This document shows positions 1-11,738 of a DNA stretch of 64,000 bases, piece by piece. Origin of the DNA: Vibrio hippocampi (GTDB lineage Bacteria; Pseudomonadota; Gammaproteobacteria; Enterobacterales; Vibrionaceae); NCBI RefSeq assembly GCF_921292975.1, contig NZ_CAKLCM010000001.1, positions 1 through 64,000 of the forward strand, given 5' to 3'. The notes beneath the pieces were generated by a model that saw nothing but the letters and a program-made list of their open reading frames with translations, ran no database searches and was not told the origin of the DNA. Both the position numbers and the translations under genes were made by a program. The first letter of the stretch is position 1; the number at the start of each line of letters is the position of its first letter.

Positions 1-170
1 CTATTGACCTTATTCAGTTAATGATACTAGCTTATGCTAGTGGGTTTCCCCATTCAGACATCCCAGACTCACAGGTTGTTACTACCTAATCTGGGCTTAT
101 CGCAAGTTACTACGTCTTTCATCGCCTCTGACTGCCAAGGCATCCACCGTGTACGCTTAGTCACTTAACC
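1..170 (-). rRNA. rrl: 23S ribosomal RNA, 5' end only (first rRNA operon)
   Basis: The reverse strand begins at base 170 with the standard 23S start (GGTTAAGTGACTAAGCG) and continues off the left edge. It matches the 5' end of the complete 23S gene at 35556 almost base for base, up to about base 20. The outermost bases (about 1-17) differ from the other copy, which fits either real variation or a contig edge inside a repeat. Confidence 0.95.
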
Positions 171-571
171 ATACAACCCCAAAGAGTTTCAAAAGAAATC
201 TTGGCGCTGTCGTTAAACAACCAAAGTCGCTATCTCATTATTTGAATGAGCGAGATAGCTTTGATTTTGCCGGACTCAAATAACTCTTTATTTCCGCTTT
301 TTATAAAAAAGCAGAAGCAAAAAGTGAACAAACACAACCGAAGTTATGTTGTTTCCAAGAACACTTGAATGTGTGTTGGTACCTAATCATTCTTTATTGA
401 AAAAGAATCACTAGGATTTGAGAACTTTTATTTGAATAACAACGCTTATCTAAAAGATAAGGGGATTGTTGTTATTCGTCAGCTTTCCAAATTGTTAAAG
501 AGCAATGTTTCTTTCGAAACCATTTTTAAAGATTCTACTTTCCATTTAAAAGGATTAAGAACACTTAAAGA
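171..571 (-). other. 16S-23S internal transcribed spacer, one-tRNA type
   Basis: This spacer lies between tRNA-Glu and 23S of the first operon. It is nearly identical to 35557-35955 of the second operon, with small differences such as one extra A in short A-runs. It contains the usual processing stems and a boxA-like element (reverse strand GCTCTTTAACAA, near 496-508). Nothing else is encoded here. Confidence 0.85.
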
Positions 572-647
572 TGGTATCCCGTAGGGGAGTCGAACCCCTG
601 TTACCGCCGTGAAAGGGCGGTGTCCTAGGCCTCTAGACGAACGGGAC
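572..647 (-). tRNA. tRNA-Glu (anticodon TTC)
   Basis: The reverse strand reads GTCCCGTTCGTC at the 5' end, has the anticodon loop CTTTCAC with TTC at its centre, a GGTTCGACTCC T-arm, and an acceptor strand ending in an encoded CCA. The length is 76 nt. It is the only tRNA in the spacer of this rRNA operon; the second operon has four. Confidence 0.97.
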
Positions 648-736
648 ACTTAGGCGAACACCTTGGGGGGTGTTCCATCTCTTAAACTACATAAACCATC
701 AATCTGTGTGAACACTCATCGCAATAATCTTATCGT

Positions 737-2289
<1,553 letters not shown>

Positions 2290-2576
2290 AAGATTTTGAT
2301 TCCCTATAAATAGGGGAGACTCAACGAATACTGACTTCAAAACTGTCCTTACTCGAAAGTAAGAAGTCATTTTAAAGCTATTACCATTCCAACAGAATGA
2401 TAATGAATTGACTGTGCCAAGTCTTTCGACTTGCTTGGTCACTCAGTTCATTGAAATCTAAATGGATACCGAAGTATCTCTTTTTGATTATCATCAACGA
2501 GTGCCCACACAGATTGATAGGTTTATATTGTTAAAGAGCGTTTTGCTTTGTGAGCTTTCTCTCAAAGCGGACGTGC
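2290..2576 (-). other. rRNA leader (first operon)
   Basis: This is the transcribed leader between the P2 promoter and 16S. It holds the 16S processing-stem half and a boxA-type antitermination element (reverse strand GCTCTTTAACAAT, about 2527-2539). It is almost identical to the second operon's leader as far as the boxA, after which the two promoter regions diverge. Confidence 0.75.
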
Positions 2577-2604
2577 ATTCTAGCGATTTGGTTGTCAGTG
2601 TCAA
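2577..2604 (-). promoter_or_regulatory. rrn P2 promoter (first operon)
   Basis: On the reverse strand TTGACA (2599-2604) and TAGAAT (2577-2582) are separated by 16 bases, close to the sigma-70 consensus, and the start region is GC-rich. The equivalent promoter of the second operon (38243-38270) has the same spacing. Confidence 0.85.
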
Positions 2605-2711
2605 ACACTTTTTCAAACTTTTTTCGCTTTAGAAAAACTTAATGTTTTTCGCTGCACCTCCTTTACTGTTCACTGCTTTGCTTATCTGCTCCGCCGTGTC
2701 AGTGGATGCGC

Positions 2712-2739
2712 ATTATAGGGAGATTGAATTCTTGCGCAA
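2712..2739 (-). promoter_or_regulatory. rrn P1 promoter (first operon)
   Basis: On the reverse strand TTGCGC (2734-2739) and TATAAT (2712-2717) are separated by 16 bases. They are followed by a GC-rich discriminator (GCGCATCC), typical of growth-rate and ppGpp-controlled rRNA promoters. A-rich tracts at about 2741-2775 on this strand look like an UP element. Confidence 0.8.
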
Positions 2740-2804
2740 GTACTTTTTGGTGTTTTTTTTGATTTTTCTTTTGTTCGCTGAAATTTGCAGCAATAAGAAC
2801 AAAA

Positions 2805-2831
2805 AGAGAGCAAAAGTGCTCTCTTTTTTTC
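2805..2831 (-). terminator. Terminator of ubiD-ferredoxin-fre
   Basis: A hairpin with stem AAGAGAGCA / TGCTCTCTT and a 4-base loop, flanked by A and T runs, lies about 20 bases after the fre stop codon. It may work in both directions. It also insulates the rRNA promoters upstream of it. Confidence 0.8.
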
Positions 2832-2850
2832 GTCAACTGACTTATTTCAG

Positions 2851-3564
2851 CTAAATAAACGCGTAAGCGTCCGCATACATATGATCCGCTTTAGCCTGCT
2901 TTTGTTGGGTAAACTGCTCTCTCGCGGCCCCTGCCATTTCAAATCGACCTGCTATATAGATATCGAAATCTGATAATGAATCAAAATCCGAGTTCACCGC
3001 TTGCAGTACATTCCCCACTTTGCCAGTCCATACTGAACCAGTCTCTTCAATGACAGGGATAAATTGTACCGCTTCATGCTGATGGGCAATCACTTCTAAC
3101 TCTTCCTTGGCGTAGAGTTGTTCCTCATTACGCCCTCCCCAATACAGGTAGATTGGCTGTTGCAGGTTTTGACTCAAACAGTGATCTAAAATCGAGCGCA
3201 CATAGCTAAAACCCGTGCCCCCTGCTATCAATAGTATTGGTCGGTTGCTCTGTTCACGAATCCAAGCCTCGCCATGGGGGGCATCAATTGTGATATCGCC
3301 GTCATTGTTTAGAGCGTGTTTCATTGCTTCCACAACTTCCGATGCATACGCATTTTGTTCTGCAGCACCAATGTGCAGTTCAATTTCACCTTGATGTCGA
3401 CAAGGGCTACTTGCGATTGAAAAAGGGCGTTTATCTTCCTCCCCCATTTTTACCAACAAATATTGACCCGCTTTGAAGTCAACTTGTTGCTCTGGGTGCA
3501 GCAGAATTTGAAAGGTATTCGCAGCTAAAGGCTTTACCGACTTAACTTTACATTTAACCGTCAT
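2851..3564 (-). CDS. fre: NAD(P)H-flavin reductase
   Basis: This enzyme reduces free flavins (FMN, FAD, riboflavin) with NAD(P)H in the cytoplasm, supplying reduced flavin to oxygenases and iron reduction. The 237 residues match the Fre/LuxG length. An N-terminal FAD-type beta barrel carries RPFSIASSP (residues 46-54), and the ferredoxin-reductase NAD domain carries AGGTGFS (about 114-120) and YWGGR (about 141-145). It follows the ferredoxin gene by 14 bases and ubiD, as in other vibrios; reduced flavin could also serve the prenyl-FMN chemistry that UbiD depends on. Fre is favoured over LuxG because no lux genes are nearby. The start is preceded by an AGAGAAC-type ribosome site. Confidence 0.93.
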   Translation of the reverse strand: MTVKCKVKSVKPLAANTFQILLHPEQQVDFKAGQYLLVKMGEEDKRPFSIASSPCRHQGEIELHIGAAEQNAYASEVVEAMKHALNNDGDITIDAPHGEAWIREQSNRPILLIAGGTGFSYVRSILDHCLSQNLQQPIYLYWGGRNEEQLYAKEELEVIAHQHEAVQFIPVIEETGSVWTGKVGNVLQAVNSDFDSLSDFDIYIAGRFEMAGAAREQFTQQKQAKADHMYADAYAFI

Positions 3565-3578
3565 GTTGTTCTCTTTTA

Positions 3579-3851
3579 TTATTCTTCACTAAAGCTGATC
3601 TCAAGATCAGATTCAGGATAGGCAAGGCAGGCAAACATCCAGCCTTGCTGTTGTTCTTTATCAGTTAGCATGGGATCCAACTGATAACTGACTTCACCAG
3701 AGATCACTTTACACAAGCAACTCGCGCATGCCCCGACAAGGCAGCGATGTGGAAATGCAATATTATTGTTGAGCGCTGCATCTAACACGGTTTGCTTAGC
3801 TTGTGCTAAAAAGGTCTGATTTTCTGGTACTAGAGTAATGTTATAACTCAT
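3579..3851 (-). CDS. 2Fe-2S plant-type ferredoxin
   Basis: This is a small soluble electron carrier of 90 residues. The cysteines sit at 37, 42, 45 and 75 in the CX4CX2C...C arrangement of plant-type 2Fe-2S ferredoxins, with an extra Cys at 47. Its start codon overlaps the ubiD stop (ATGA), so it is translationally coupled to ubiD, and fre follows closely. In phthalate-dioxygenase-type reductases the same two modules (flavin/NAD domain and 2Fe-2S domain) are one chain. The arrangement here suggests, as inference, that Fre and this ferredoxin could act together. The electron acceptor is unknown. Confidence 0.85.
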   Translation of the reverse strand: MSYNITLVPENQTFLAQAKQTVLDAALNNNIAFPHRCLVGACASCLCKVISGEVSYQLDPMLTDKEQQQGWMFACLAYPESDLEISFSEE

Positions 3852-5707
3852 AAGATGGATAACTCATCCCATATACTATCTATCTTTGCGACTACTTTGG
3901 GATCTTTTTTAATCGGGTGTCCCCACTCCCGCGAAGTCTCTGAGTCAATCTTGTTGGTCGCATCAAAACCCAAGTATGTTCCAGTTTGACTCATCAATTT
4001 ATCTCTTGCTGGGTCCATTCTGGTGGTTACCGCCCAAATTACATCATTCCAATCACGAATGTTCACATCTGGATCACACACGATAATAAATTTGGCATTG
4101 AATGCGGTTTGAGTCTGTTCGCAGACGGTTTCTATCGCCTTAATGCCCTCTCCTGCATGATGTTTATCTAAGCTGACAATGACCATACTCGAATCACTGG
4201 TTTGCTCTGTACAATACACATCTTTAATTGCAGGAAGATTCGCTTGCAACTGACCAAGTAACTGTTGTTCATCTATTGCCACTTTAGAGTAGCGTACTTG
4301 TTTATCAGAAGCGTCAGAGCCCATCTCAATTTCAGCCTGCCACTTAATTGTCGCATCAATACCCATTTTTGAGCCCAGACCCGCCACTGGTGAGGCAAAA
4401 TCTAATGAATCTATTGGCGTACTTTCAACTAGCATCATGTCTCTGCGAGGAAGAACACTGTCATTCATCGCTTTAACCACTTGCTGCCAATCGCGAACGT
4501 TGACAGTTTCATCGCATATGATGACAAACTTGGTGTACATGAACTGGCGTAAGAATGACCAAACGCCCATCATGATACGTTTCGCATGACCAGAATATTG
4601 CTTCTTAATCGACACCACTGCCATACGATAAGAACAGCCTTCCGGCGGCAGATAAAAATCTTCAATTTCTGGAAACTGCTTTTGTAAGATAGGTACAAAC
4701 ACCTCATTGAGTGCAACACCTAATACTGCCGGTTCATCAGGTGGTCTGCCCGTATAGGTGCTGTGATAGATAGGGTTCTCGCGCATTGTGATATGAGTAA
4801 TAGTAAACACATGGTGTTTTTCTACCTCATTGAAGTAGCCGGTATGGTCACCATAAGGTCCTTCATCTGCGTACTCCGTTGGGTCAATATAGCCCTCTAA
4901 TACAAACTCAGCACTCGAGGGAACCTCTAAATCATTACTTATCGATTTTACAACTTCCGTTCTCTCTCCCCTCAGTAATCCAGCAAACGCATATTCAGAT
5001 AAGCTGTCTGGCACGGGAGTCACTGCGCCTAATATCGTTGCAGGGTCGGCACCAAAAGCGACCGATACAGGAAATGGCTTACCTGGATTGGAGTCCATCC
5101 AATCTTTAAGATCGAGCGCGCCACCTCGATGAGCAAGCCAACGCATGATCACTTTGTTTTTGCTTAATTTCTGCTGCCGATAGATGCCGAGGTTTTGGCG
5201 TTTTTTGTTCGGACCCTTGGTGACCGTTAACCCCCAAGTCATTAAGGGTGCTACATCCCCGAGCCAGCAACTCATGATCGGGAGCTTGTCCAAGTCAACT
5301 TGCTCACCTTGCCAGACAATTTGCTGACAAGCGGCTTTACGGACTCTTTTCGCAGGCATATTTAGCACTTGTTTGAATACGGGGATCTTATCTATCGCAT
5401 CTTTAAATCCACGAGGGGGTTCTGGCTCTTTTAGATAAGCCAGTAATTTACCTACTTCACGTAGTTCACTCACCTCACTGCGCCCCATCCCAAGTGCGAC
5501 ACGCTCTGTTGTACCGAACAAATTAGTCAGTACAGGAAACGGGGAACCAATCGGGTTTTCGAACAGTAATGCAGGTCCGCCGGCTCGCAGTGTTCTGTCA
5601 CTTATCTCTGTCATTTCATAGTGGGGATCAACAGGGTGTGAGATACGTTTCAGTAGTCCTTGTTGCTCCAATAACTGGATAAAATCTCGTAAATCCTTAA
5701 GTTTCAT
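3848..5707 (-). CDS. ubiD: 4-hydroxy-3-polyprenylbenzoate decarboxylase
   Basis: UbiD performs the prenyl-FMN-dependent decarboxylation of octaprenyl-hydroxybenzoate in ubiquinone biosynthesis. About 619 residues are predicted from the chosen ATG at 5707, where the protein begins [17 protein letters not shown], the usual UbiD N-terminus. An in-frame upstream extension to 5764 adds 19 residues that do not look like the family. The C-terminal part has a second UbiD-like segment ([12 protein letters not shown] region) typical of the long proteobacterial form. It is first in an operon with the ferredoxin and fre. The ubiX flavin prenyltransferase is not in this window. Confidence 0.93.
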   Translation of the reverse strand: MKLKDLRDFIQLLEQQGLLKRISHPVDPHYEMTEISDRTLRAGGPALLFENPIGSPFPVLTNLFGTTERVALGMGRSEVSELREVGKLLAYLKEPEPPRGFKDAIDKIPVFKQVLNMPAKRVRKAACQQIVWQGEQVDLDKLPIMSCWLGDVAPLMTWGLTVTKGPNKKRQNLGIYRQQKLSKNKVIMRWLAHRGGALDLKDWMDSNPGKPFPVSVAFGADPATILGAVTPVPDSLSEYAFAGLLRGERTEVVKSISNDLEVPSSAEFVLEGYIDPTEYADEGPYGDHTGYFNEVEKHHVFTITHITMRENPIYHSTYTGRPPDEPAVLGVALNEVFVPILQKQFPEIEDFYLPPEGCSYRMAVVSIKKQYSGHAKRIMMGVWSFLRQFMYTKFVIICDETVNVRDWQQVVKAMNDSVLPRRDMMLVESTPIDSLDFASPVAGLGSKMGIDATIKWQAEIEMGSDASDKQVRYSKVAIDEQQLLGQLQANLPAIKDVYCTEQTSDSSMVIVSLDKHHAGEGIKAIETVCEQTQTAFNAKFIIVCDPDVNIRDWNDVIWAVTTRMDPARDKLMSQTGTYLGFDATNKIDSETSREWGHPIKKDPKVVAKIDSIWDELSIL

Positions 5708-5814
5708 AGGGGTTACATCGTATTGGATTGGTGCCTGCATTATAAACATAAACGCCACCAGCAAGCGAAATTTGTGTTTACTTCCAAAGAGCAGGCATAC
5801 CTAATGCTGATAAT

Positions 5815-6822
5815 TTATTGCTGATAATTCGATAAGGCTTTAAGCACTATAGAAGCCTTAATCTGACCATTAGTGGAAACCACATTATGTAGCCACAATC
5901 GATGACCATTTTGAGCCAGTTGAGTAGCAACAAAACTCGCGTCTGCAGAAACCGTCATTCTTACAACAAGAAAGTCTCTGACATTGGTGGGCAGTGGATT
6001 GATTTTTGCCAATTCGGCGATGGCTTGCTGTTTTAAGCTTGGATTGTGAGCGGCATAGATCATTTGTTGATGCGCAAATGGCGTCTGAAGAGAAGCAAGA
6101 CGCTCTAACTCTTGCTGACTATGCACATCAGCACGCATTTTCCATAATAGCTGATACAGCGCCTCGTTTTGGCTCACTTGTGCCATGACCACTAACACTC
6201 TACTAGAGGGTAGCCAGCGAGTAATATCAACATTGGTAATTTGGTCAATGAGATAGTTAGCCGCTTGAGGGGTGAGGCTATCAAACTCCTGAATCAGGAT
6301 CTCTTCGCGATTTTTTTGTTGCCACTCATTGCCCATTGATAACCACTGTTGAAGATCCAAATCATGATTTTCAGCATTCATAATAAAATCCAGTATCAAC
6401 TGGTCTTGGTTCCAAGATTTGGTTAAGCGAGCGGAAATCGCCGGATAATTGAAAGCTGGGACGGTAAAAAGATACCCGTCTCCTCGCTCAGTGATGGTGT
6501 AGACTGGCATGATAGAGCGCTGCTGTTCGACAAACTCGGCCATCAAAGTAGTAAAAACCACCTTGTTCTGCTCTATTCGTTGTAACAATAAATAGCGAGC
6601 TACCTCTTGTTGAGGTAGGGAAATTCTATCGAGAGCAAATTCAAGCTCATTGATATCTTGCTGGGTAAACAGTGTCATCAGCTCAGAGACTTTATCTTGA
6701 ACTTGTGAACTGGCGAGCAAGCTATCTGCTTGTTGTTGCGTCATCTCCTTCGACGCCATCACTGCACTACTGGTGAGTGATGCCAACAGTAGGAGTAGAG
6801 ACGCTAACTTTCCTTGTAGCAT
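5815..6822 (-). CDS. Exported protein of unknown function
   Basis: A 335-residue protein with a clear signal peptide (KLASLLLLLASLTSSAVMA, cleavage near residue 23), so it is probably periplasmic. The mature part is alpha-helical and rich in Gln and Leu, with no cysteine-rich or catalytic motif that I recognise. Short helical stretches in residues 190-290 (for example around LYQLLWKMRADVHSQQELER) hint at a HEAT-like repeat fold, but this is a guess. It sits between ubiD and rho on the same strand and is preceded by an AGGAGG-like site. No function is assigned. Confidence 0.75.
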   Translation of the reverse strand: MLQGKLASLLLLLASLTSSAVMASKEMTQQQADSLLASSQVQDKVSELMTLFTQQDINELEFALDRISLPQQEVARYLLLQRIEQNKVVFTTLMAEFVEQQRSIMPVYTITERGDGYLFTVPAFNYPAISARLTKSWNQDQLILDFIMNAENHDLDLQQWLSMGNEWQQKNREEILIQEFDSLTPQAANYLIDQITNVDITRWLPSSRVLVVMAQVSQNEALYQLLWKMRADVHSQQELERLASLQTPFAHQQMIYAAHNPSLKQQAIAELAKINPLPTNVRDFLVVRMTVSADASFVATQLAQNGHRLWLHNVVSTNGQIKASIVLKALSNYQQ

Positions 6823-6879
6823 TTTAACCTCCTATTAACACAATTTTAATTGTGCGCTTAATGAAGGCGTTGTGCAAAT

Positions 6880-6911
6880 AAAAAAAAACGCCACCCTGCT
6901 GGGTGGCGTTT
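6880..6911 (-). terminator. rho transcription terminator
   Basis: A perfect 10-bp stem (AACGCCACCC / GGGTGGCGTT) with a 4-base loop is followed on the reverse strand by nine or more T. It lies about 25 bases after the rho stop codon. Confidence 0.9.
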
Positions 6912-6935
6912 GATAAATCTTAATCTAGCTTGCGC

Positions 6936-8195
6936 TTATTGACGACGCATTGCGTCAAAGAATTCATCGTTAGTCTTGGTCATTGCCAATTTATCGATAA
7001 GGAATTCCATCGCATCAATTTCGCCCATTGGGTGAACAATCTTACGTAGAATCCACATTTTCTGCAGTTCATCTGCTTTAGTCAGCAACTCTTCACGACG
7101 CGTGCCTGAACGGTTGAAGTCAATCGCTGGGAAAACACGTTTTTCTGCAATCTTACGGTTTAGGTGCAGTTCCATGTTACCTGTACCCTTAAACTCTTCG
7201 TAGATAACTTCATCCATTTTAGAGCCAGTATCAACTAACGCAGTCGCGATGATAGTCAAGCTACCACCTTCCTCAACGTTACGAGCTGCACCGAAGAAGC
7301 GTTTTGGTCTGTGAAGTGCGTTAGCATCCACACCACCCGTTAGAACCTTACCCGATGATGGTACAACGGTGTTGTAGGCACGAGCTAGACGAGTGATTGA
7401 GTCAAGCAAGATAACCACGTCTTTTTTGTGTTCAACCAAGCGTTTCGCTTTTTCGATAACCATCTCTGCCACTTGTACGTGACGAGAAGCCGGCTCATCA
7501 AAGGTTGAAGCAATAACTTCACCCTTTACTAGACGCTGCATTTCGGTCACTTCTTCTGGACGCTCGTCAATAAGAAGTACCATCAGCTCACACTCTGGAT
7601 GATTGTGGGCAATGCTTTGTGCAATATTTTGCAGCAGCATTGTTTTACCCGCTTTTGGCGGCGCCACAATCAAACCACGCTGACCTTTACCAATTGGAGA
7701 AGCAAGATCGAGAACACGAGCGGTAATATCTTCCGTAGAACCATTACCTCGCTCCATGATCATACGCTCATTGGCATGCAGAGGGGTTAAGTTCTCAAAT
7801 AGGATCTTGTTACGCGCGTTGTCAGGCTTGTCATGGTTAACCGTGTTAACTTTAAGCAGTGCGAAATAGCGTTCACCATCTTTTGGAGGACGAATCTTAC
7901 CAGCGATAGAGTCACCGGTACGTAGGTTGAAGCGACGAATCTGACTTGGAGAGACATAAATATCGTCAGGACCTGCTAGGTATGAGCTGTCAGCACTACG
8001 TAGGAAACCAAAACCGTCTTGAAGAATCTCTAAGACCCCGTCACCAAAGATGTCTTCACCACTTTTCGCATGGGCTTTAAGAATAGCAAAAATGATGTCT
8101 TGCTTACGCAGTCGAGCTAAATTTTCCAGACCTAGAGTTTCGCCTAGTTTCACGAGTTCTGAAACAGGTCTGTTCTTCAATTCTGTTAAGTTCAT
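6936..8195 (-). CDS. rho: Transcription termination factor Rho
   Basis: Rho is a hexameric RNA-dependent ATPase/helicase that ends transcription at Rho sites. It has 419 residues from the ATG at 8195, where [19 protein letters not shown] is the typical start. An upstream in-frame ATG at 8219 would add eight atypical residues. The N-terminal RNA-binding domain (cold-shock type, FGFLRS region) is followed by a Walker A motif APPKAGKT near residue 177 and the [12 protein letters not shown]-loop/Q-loop region. It stands alone with its own strong terminator. The 190-base gap to trxA likely carries its promoter and leader; Rho autoregulates in E. coli. Confidence 0.97.
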   Translation of the reverse strand: MNLTELKNRPVSELVKLGETLGLENLARLRKQDIIFAILKAHAKSGEDIFGDGVLEILQDGFGFLRSADSSYLAGPDDIYVSPSQIRRFNLRTGDSIAGKIRPPKDGERYFALLKVNTVNHDKPDNARNKILFENLTPLHANERMIMERGNGSTEDITARVLDLASPIGKGQRGLIVAPPKAGKTMLLQNIAQSIAHNHPECELMVLLIDERPEEVTEMQRLVKGEVIASTFDEPASRHVQVAEMVIEKAKRLVEHKKDVVILLDSITRLARAYNTVVPSSGKVLTGGVDANALHRPKRFFGAARNVEEGGSLTIIATALVDTGSKMDEVIYEEFKGTGNMELHLNRKIAEKRVFPAIDFNRSGTRREELLTKADELQKMWILRKIVHPMGEIDAMEFLIDKLAMTKTNDEFFDAMRRQ

Positions 8196-8337
8196 TGTGG
8201 TGGATGTTTGTTTAGTCAAAATAGGATCTGTTTTGTTATTAAGATGGATTTGGTCACAGGATCGACCAAGAAGTGAACATTTGTTTAATTAACGTGCGAT
8301 AAACTATCACTAAAATTAAGTCTAGTCTAGCTTTGAA

Positions 8338-8377
8338 AAAACAAAACCGTGTATTTGTTTAGATACACGGTTTTATT
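8338..8377 (-). terminator. trxA transcription terminator
   Basis: A long stem (AAAACCGTGTAT / ATACACGGTTTT) closes an 8-base loop and is followed by a T-run on the reverse strand. It lies just after the trxA stop codon and separates trxA from rho. Confidence 0.88.
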
Positions 8378-8386
8378 ACTCAGAGA

Positions 8387-8713
8387 CTACAGATTTGCGT
8401 CTAAAAATTCTTTAAGTTGGGTCTTAGATAGTGCACCAACTTTAGTCGCCGCAACACCGCCATCTTTGAATAGCAATAATGTTGGAATGCCGCGAATACC
8501 AAATTTAGGTGGTGTTTCTGCATTCTGATCAATGTTAAGTTTACCGATAGTGAGCTTACCTTGGTACTCATCAGCAATCTCGTCCAGAATCGGTGCAATC
8601 ATCTTACAAGGACCACACCATTCTGCCCAGAAGTCAACAAGAACTGGGCCTGCAGCATTAATTACGTCAGTTTCAAAACCGTCATCTGTCAGCTGCAAAA
8701 TCTTTTCACTCAT
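8387..8713 (-). CDS. trxA: Thioredoxin 1
   Basis: This is the cytoplasmic dithiol-disulfide reductant for ribonucleotide reductase, PAPS reductase and other enzymes. It has 108 residues from the ATG at 8713, which has a GGAG ribosome site. The catalytic WCGPC is at residues 32-36, and the cis-proline is in [12 protein letters not shown] longer open frame to 8797 lacks family similarity and was not used. It is divergent from rhlB across about 107 bases, the arrangement seen in other gammaproteobacteria. Confidence 0.97.
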   Translation of the reverse strand: MSEKILQLTDDGFETDVINAAGPVLVDFWAEWCGPCKMIAPILDEIADEYQGKLTIGKLNIDQNAETPPKFGIRGIPTLLLFKDGGVAATKVGALSKTQLKEFLDANL

Positions 8714-8820
8714 TTTTAACTCCGATATTTTTACATTGGTGAGATGCTCACCAACAATTAGTTTCCCTATTGGAATGTATTTACTTTCGTATTGCAAGCC
8801 TAAGCTGATATTCTATAGCA

Positions 8821-10122
8821 ATGAAAAAGACACATATCACAGAGCAAAAGTTCGCCGATTTGGATTTACACCCCCAAATCATTGAAGGTTTGAATAAAAA
8901 AGGGTTCGATTTTTGTACCCCAATTCAAGCTTTGGCGTTGCCGGTATTGCTCACCGGCCAAGACATTGCAGGCCAGGCCCAAACAGGCACTGGTAAAACC
9001 CTTGCGTTTTTAACTGCGACTTTTAATCACTTGATGACAACGCCTGAACACGACGGTCGTAAGCCAAATCAGCCTCGCGCTATTATTATGGCACCGACTC
9101 GAGAGTTAGCGATTCAAATTCATAATGACGCTAAGCCACTTATTGAAAGCACCGGCGTTAAAACCGCTCTTGCTTACGGTGGTGACAGTTATGAAAAGCA
9201 ATTAGCTAAGTTTGAACAAGGCGTTGATATACTGATCGGCACCACGGGTCGAATCATCGACTTCTACAAACAGAAGGCATTTAACCTAAACCATATTCAA
9301 GCTGTTGTGCTTGATGAAGCTGATCGCATGTTTGATCTTGGCTTTATTAAGGATATTCGCTTCTTATTCCGTAGAATGCCTGAGCCTAAAGATCGTCTGA
9401 ACATGCTGTTCTCGGCGACACTCTCTTATCGCGTGCAAGAACTTGCTTTTGAACACATGCATAACCCTGAGCATGTGGTTGTCGAGCCTGAGCAAAAAAC
9501 TGGGCACCGTATCCAAGAAGAGCTTTTCTATCCATCAAACAATGACAAGATGGCGCTATTACAGACTCTTGTTGAAGAAGAGTGGCCAGATCGCGCCATT
9601 ATTTTTGCTAACACCAAGCACAAATGTGAAAAGGTCTGGGGTCACTTAGCCGCTGACGGTCACCGTGTCGGTCTGCTGACAGGTGATGTTCCGCAGAAGA
9701 AACGCGAGAAGATCTTAGAACAGTTCACCCAAGGTGACGTTGATATCCTTGTTGCTACTGACGTCGCAGCCCGTGGATTGCATATCCCTCAGGTCACACA
9801 CGTTTATAACTATGACCTGCCTGATGATTGTGAAGATTATGTACACCGTATCGGTCGTACTGGTCGTGCTGGCGCAAGTGGTCACTCAATCAGTTTTGCC
9901 TGTGAAGAGTATGCGATCAACCTTCCTGCGATTGAAGAGTACATCGAACACTCGATTCCTGTGTCTGACTACGACTCAAGCGCTCTATTGACTGAGTTGC
10001 CTGCGCCTCTTACATTGAAGAGCCGTAATTCTGGTACAAGACGTACCAATACTGGTGGTTCTCGTCCTTCTAACCGCAAGCCGCAGAATAGAAGACCAAG
10101 ACCGCAAAATAAGGCATCTTAA
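8821..10122 (+). CDS. rhlB: ATP-dependent RNA helicase RhlB
   Basis: RhlB is the DEAD-box helicase partner of RNase E in the RNA degradosome. Its 433 residues include the Q-motif region (FCTPIQ), Walker A AQTGTGKT (about 53-60), APTRELA, the DEAD motif in VVLDEADRM (about 163-171), SAT, and [10 protein letters not shown] near 340. The C-terminal tail after residue 395 is basic and low in complexity (repeated R, N, P), as expected for an RNA-binding extension. The gppA start lies about 20 bases after its stop, so the two are probably co-transcribed, as in E. coli. Confidence 0.96.
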   Translation: MKKTHITEQKFADLDLHPQIIEGLNKKGFDFCTPIQALALPVLLTGQDIAGQAQTGTGKTLAFLTATFNHLMTTPEHDGRKPNQPRAIIMAPTRELAIQIHNDAKPLIESTGVKTALAYGGDSYEKQLAKFEQGVDILIGTTGRIIDFYKQKAFNLNHIQAVVLDEADRMFDLGFIKDIRFLFRRMPEPKDRLNMLFSATLSYRVQELAFEHMHNPEHVVVEPEQKTGHRIQEELFYPSNNDKMALLQTLVEEEWPDRAIIFANTKHKCEKVWGHLAADGHRVGLLTGDVPQKKREKILEQFTQGDVDILVATDVAARGLHIPQVTHVYNYDLPDDCEDYVHRIGRTGRAGASGHSISFACEEYAINLPAIEEYIEHSIPVSDYDSSALLTELPAPLTLKSRNSGTRRTNTGGSRPSNRKPQNRRPRPQNKAS

Positions 10123-10141
10123 AAGGAATTTTGAGCACAAT

Positions 10142-11638
10142 ATGAGTCACAGCAGTCATTCTTCTCCACTGTATGCCGCGATCGATCTCGGCTCTAACAG
10201 TTTTCATATGTTAGTTGTGCGCCACATTAATGGCAGCATTCAAACGATGGCCAAGATCAAGCGCAAGGTTCGCCTTGCTGCTGGATTAGACAGCGAAATG
10301 GCATTAAGCCAAGAAGCAATGCAACGTGGTTGGGATTGTTTAAGTCTGTTTGCTGAACGCTTACAGGATATCCCACAGCAAAATATCCGCATTGTTGGTA
10401 CCGCAACCTTGAGAACCGCAACCAATGCGGATGTTTTTCTCAAGCATGCAAACGAAATACTTGGCTATCCAATCAATGTCATTGTCGGTGAAGAAGAAGC
10501 TGCAACCATTTACAAAGGTGTCGCTCATACCTCTGGAGGTTCTGGTCGTCGTTTAGTGGTCGACATCGGCGGGGCAAGTACCGAGCTAATTATTGGAGAG
10601 GGGTTTGAACCAAAAGCACTGACCAGTTTGAAAATGGGCTGTGTCACTTGGCTTGAGCGCCACTTTAGTAATCGCCAGCTGACTGGTGCCAATTTTGATA
10701 ATGCGATTGAAGGTGCGAAGCAAATACTTGCCCCTGTGATTGAGCAATATCAGGATATTGGCTGGGATGTGTGTGTCGGTGCCAGTGGCACGGTGCAAGC
10801 TCTGCAAGAGATTATGCTGACTCAAGGCATGGATGAAGTGATTACTTTAGCCAAGCTTAAGCGCTTGCAAAAACAAGCAATGCAAGCGGATCATCTAGAA
10901 GAGTTAGAGATTGACGGTCTTACTCTTGAGCGTGCGTTGGTATTCCCTAGTGGATTGTCCATCCTTATCGCCATCTTCGAAGTCTTCGGTATAGAAAGCA
11001 TGACCCTTGCTGGCGGAGCGCTACGCGAAGGTATGGTCTATGACATGGTTGAAGAATTGCAACACGATGATATTTGCGCTCGAACCATTGCCAGTGTTCA
11101 ATCTCGCTACCAATTAGATGTCGCCTATGGCGAACAAGTTGCCAATACCGCTCAACAGCTGCTTGAGGGATGCAGTGAACAGCAGTGGCTCAATGAGCAC
11201 AACGGCGCGTTACTACTAAAAACCGCTGCAAAGCTACACGAAATAGGTCTAACCATCGATTTTAAAAAGGCGGGCGAGCATAGTGCGTACTTACTTCAAA
11301 ACCTCGATTTACCTGGTTACACTCGCGCTCAAAAGCAATTACTCGCCGAAGTTCTGCGTCGTTACAAAGACCATTTAACGCAGCTGCCAGCTCAACACGC
11401 TTTATCCAGCACAAGCGCATCTCGTATGCTGCGGTTGCTAAGATTAGCAGTGCTCATTACTCACCGACGCCAGCATGAGTTGCAACCTCATGTCTCAGTA
11501 AGTTGTCGTAACGATGCTCTAATCTTGGATATCGATAAGACTTGGTTGACCACGAACCCGCTCTCAGCCGCTGAACTAGAGATCGAGTCCCATCGTCAAT
11601 CCGATATTGGCTGGTCATTGGAAATCAATGCAATTTAG
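10142..11638 (+). CDS. gppA: Guanosine-5'-triphosphate,3'-diphosphate pyrophosphatase
   Basis: GppA hydrolyses pppGpp to ppGpp in the stringent response. It has 498 residues from the ATG at 10142; the open frame extends upstream to 10055, but that part overlaps rhlB and is not family-like. It begins [17 protein letters not shown], the actin-like phosphate-1 motif of the Ppx/GppA family, with [12 protein letters not shown] near residue 143 as phosphate-2. The C-terminal half is an HD-like helical domain ([13 protein letters not shown]). GppA rather than Ppx is chosen from length and the rhlB neighbour. Confidence 0.93.
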   Translation: MSHSSHSSPLYAAIDLGSNSFHMLVVRHINGSIQTMAKIKRKVRLAAGLDSEMALSQEAMQRGWDCLSLFAERLQDIPQQNIRIVGTATLRTATNADVFLKHANEILGYPINVIVGEEEAATIYKGVAHTSGGSGRRLVVDIGGASTELIIGEGFEPKALTSLKMGCVTWLERHFSNRQLTGANFDNAIEGAKQILAPVIEQYQDIGWDVCVGASGTVQALQEIMLTQGMDEVITLAKLKRLQKQAMQADHLEELEIDGLTLERALVFPSGLSILIAIFEVFGIESMTLAGGALREGMVYDMVEELQHDDICARTIASVQSRYQLDVAYGEQVANTAQQLLEGCSEQQWLNEHNGALLLKTAAKLHEIGLTIDFKKAGEHSAYLLQNLDLPGYTRAQKQLLAEVLRRYKDHLTQLPAQHALSSTSASRMLRLLRLAVLITHRRQHELQPHVSVSCRNDALILDIDKTWLTTNPLSAAELEIESHRQSDIGWSLEINAI

Positions 11639-11695
11639 CGATACAACAAGTTAGCAGCAATAAGCTTATTGCAAGTAGCAAGTAGCAAGACTGAT

Positions 11696-11738
11696 AAAAA
11701 AATACCCGAACCACTTCATTGGCTCGGGTATTTTTTTA
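11696..11738. terminator. Bidirectional terminator between gppA and yhhQ
   Basis: The stem AAAATACCCGA / TCGGGTATTTT has an A-run on its left and a T-run on its right, so it can stop transcription from both sides. The two genes converge here, and the yhhQ stop codon overlaps the right arm. Confidence 0.88.

Noticed and set aside
2642..2854. A 70-codon frame rich in hydrophobic residues
   Set aside because: It crosses the rRNA P1 promoter, its A/T-rich UP element and the fre terminator; the hydrophobic look comes from T-runs.
11639..11690. Short GCAAGTA repeats after gppA
   Set aside because: Three short copies within 30 bases; too small to be more than slippage.
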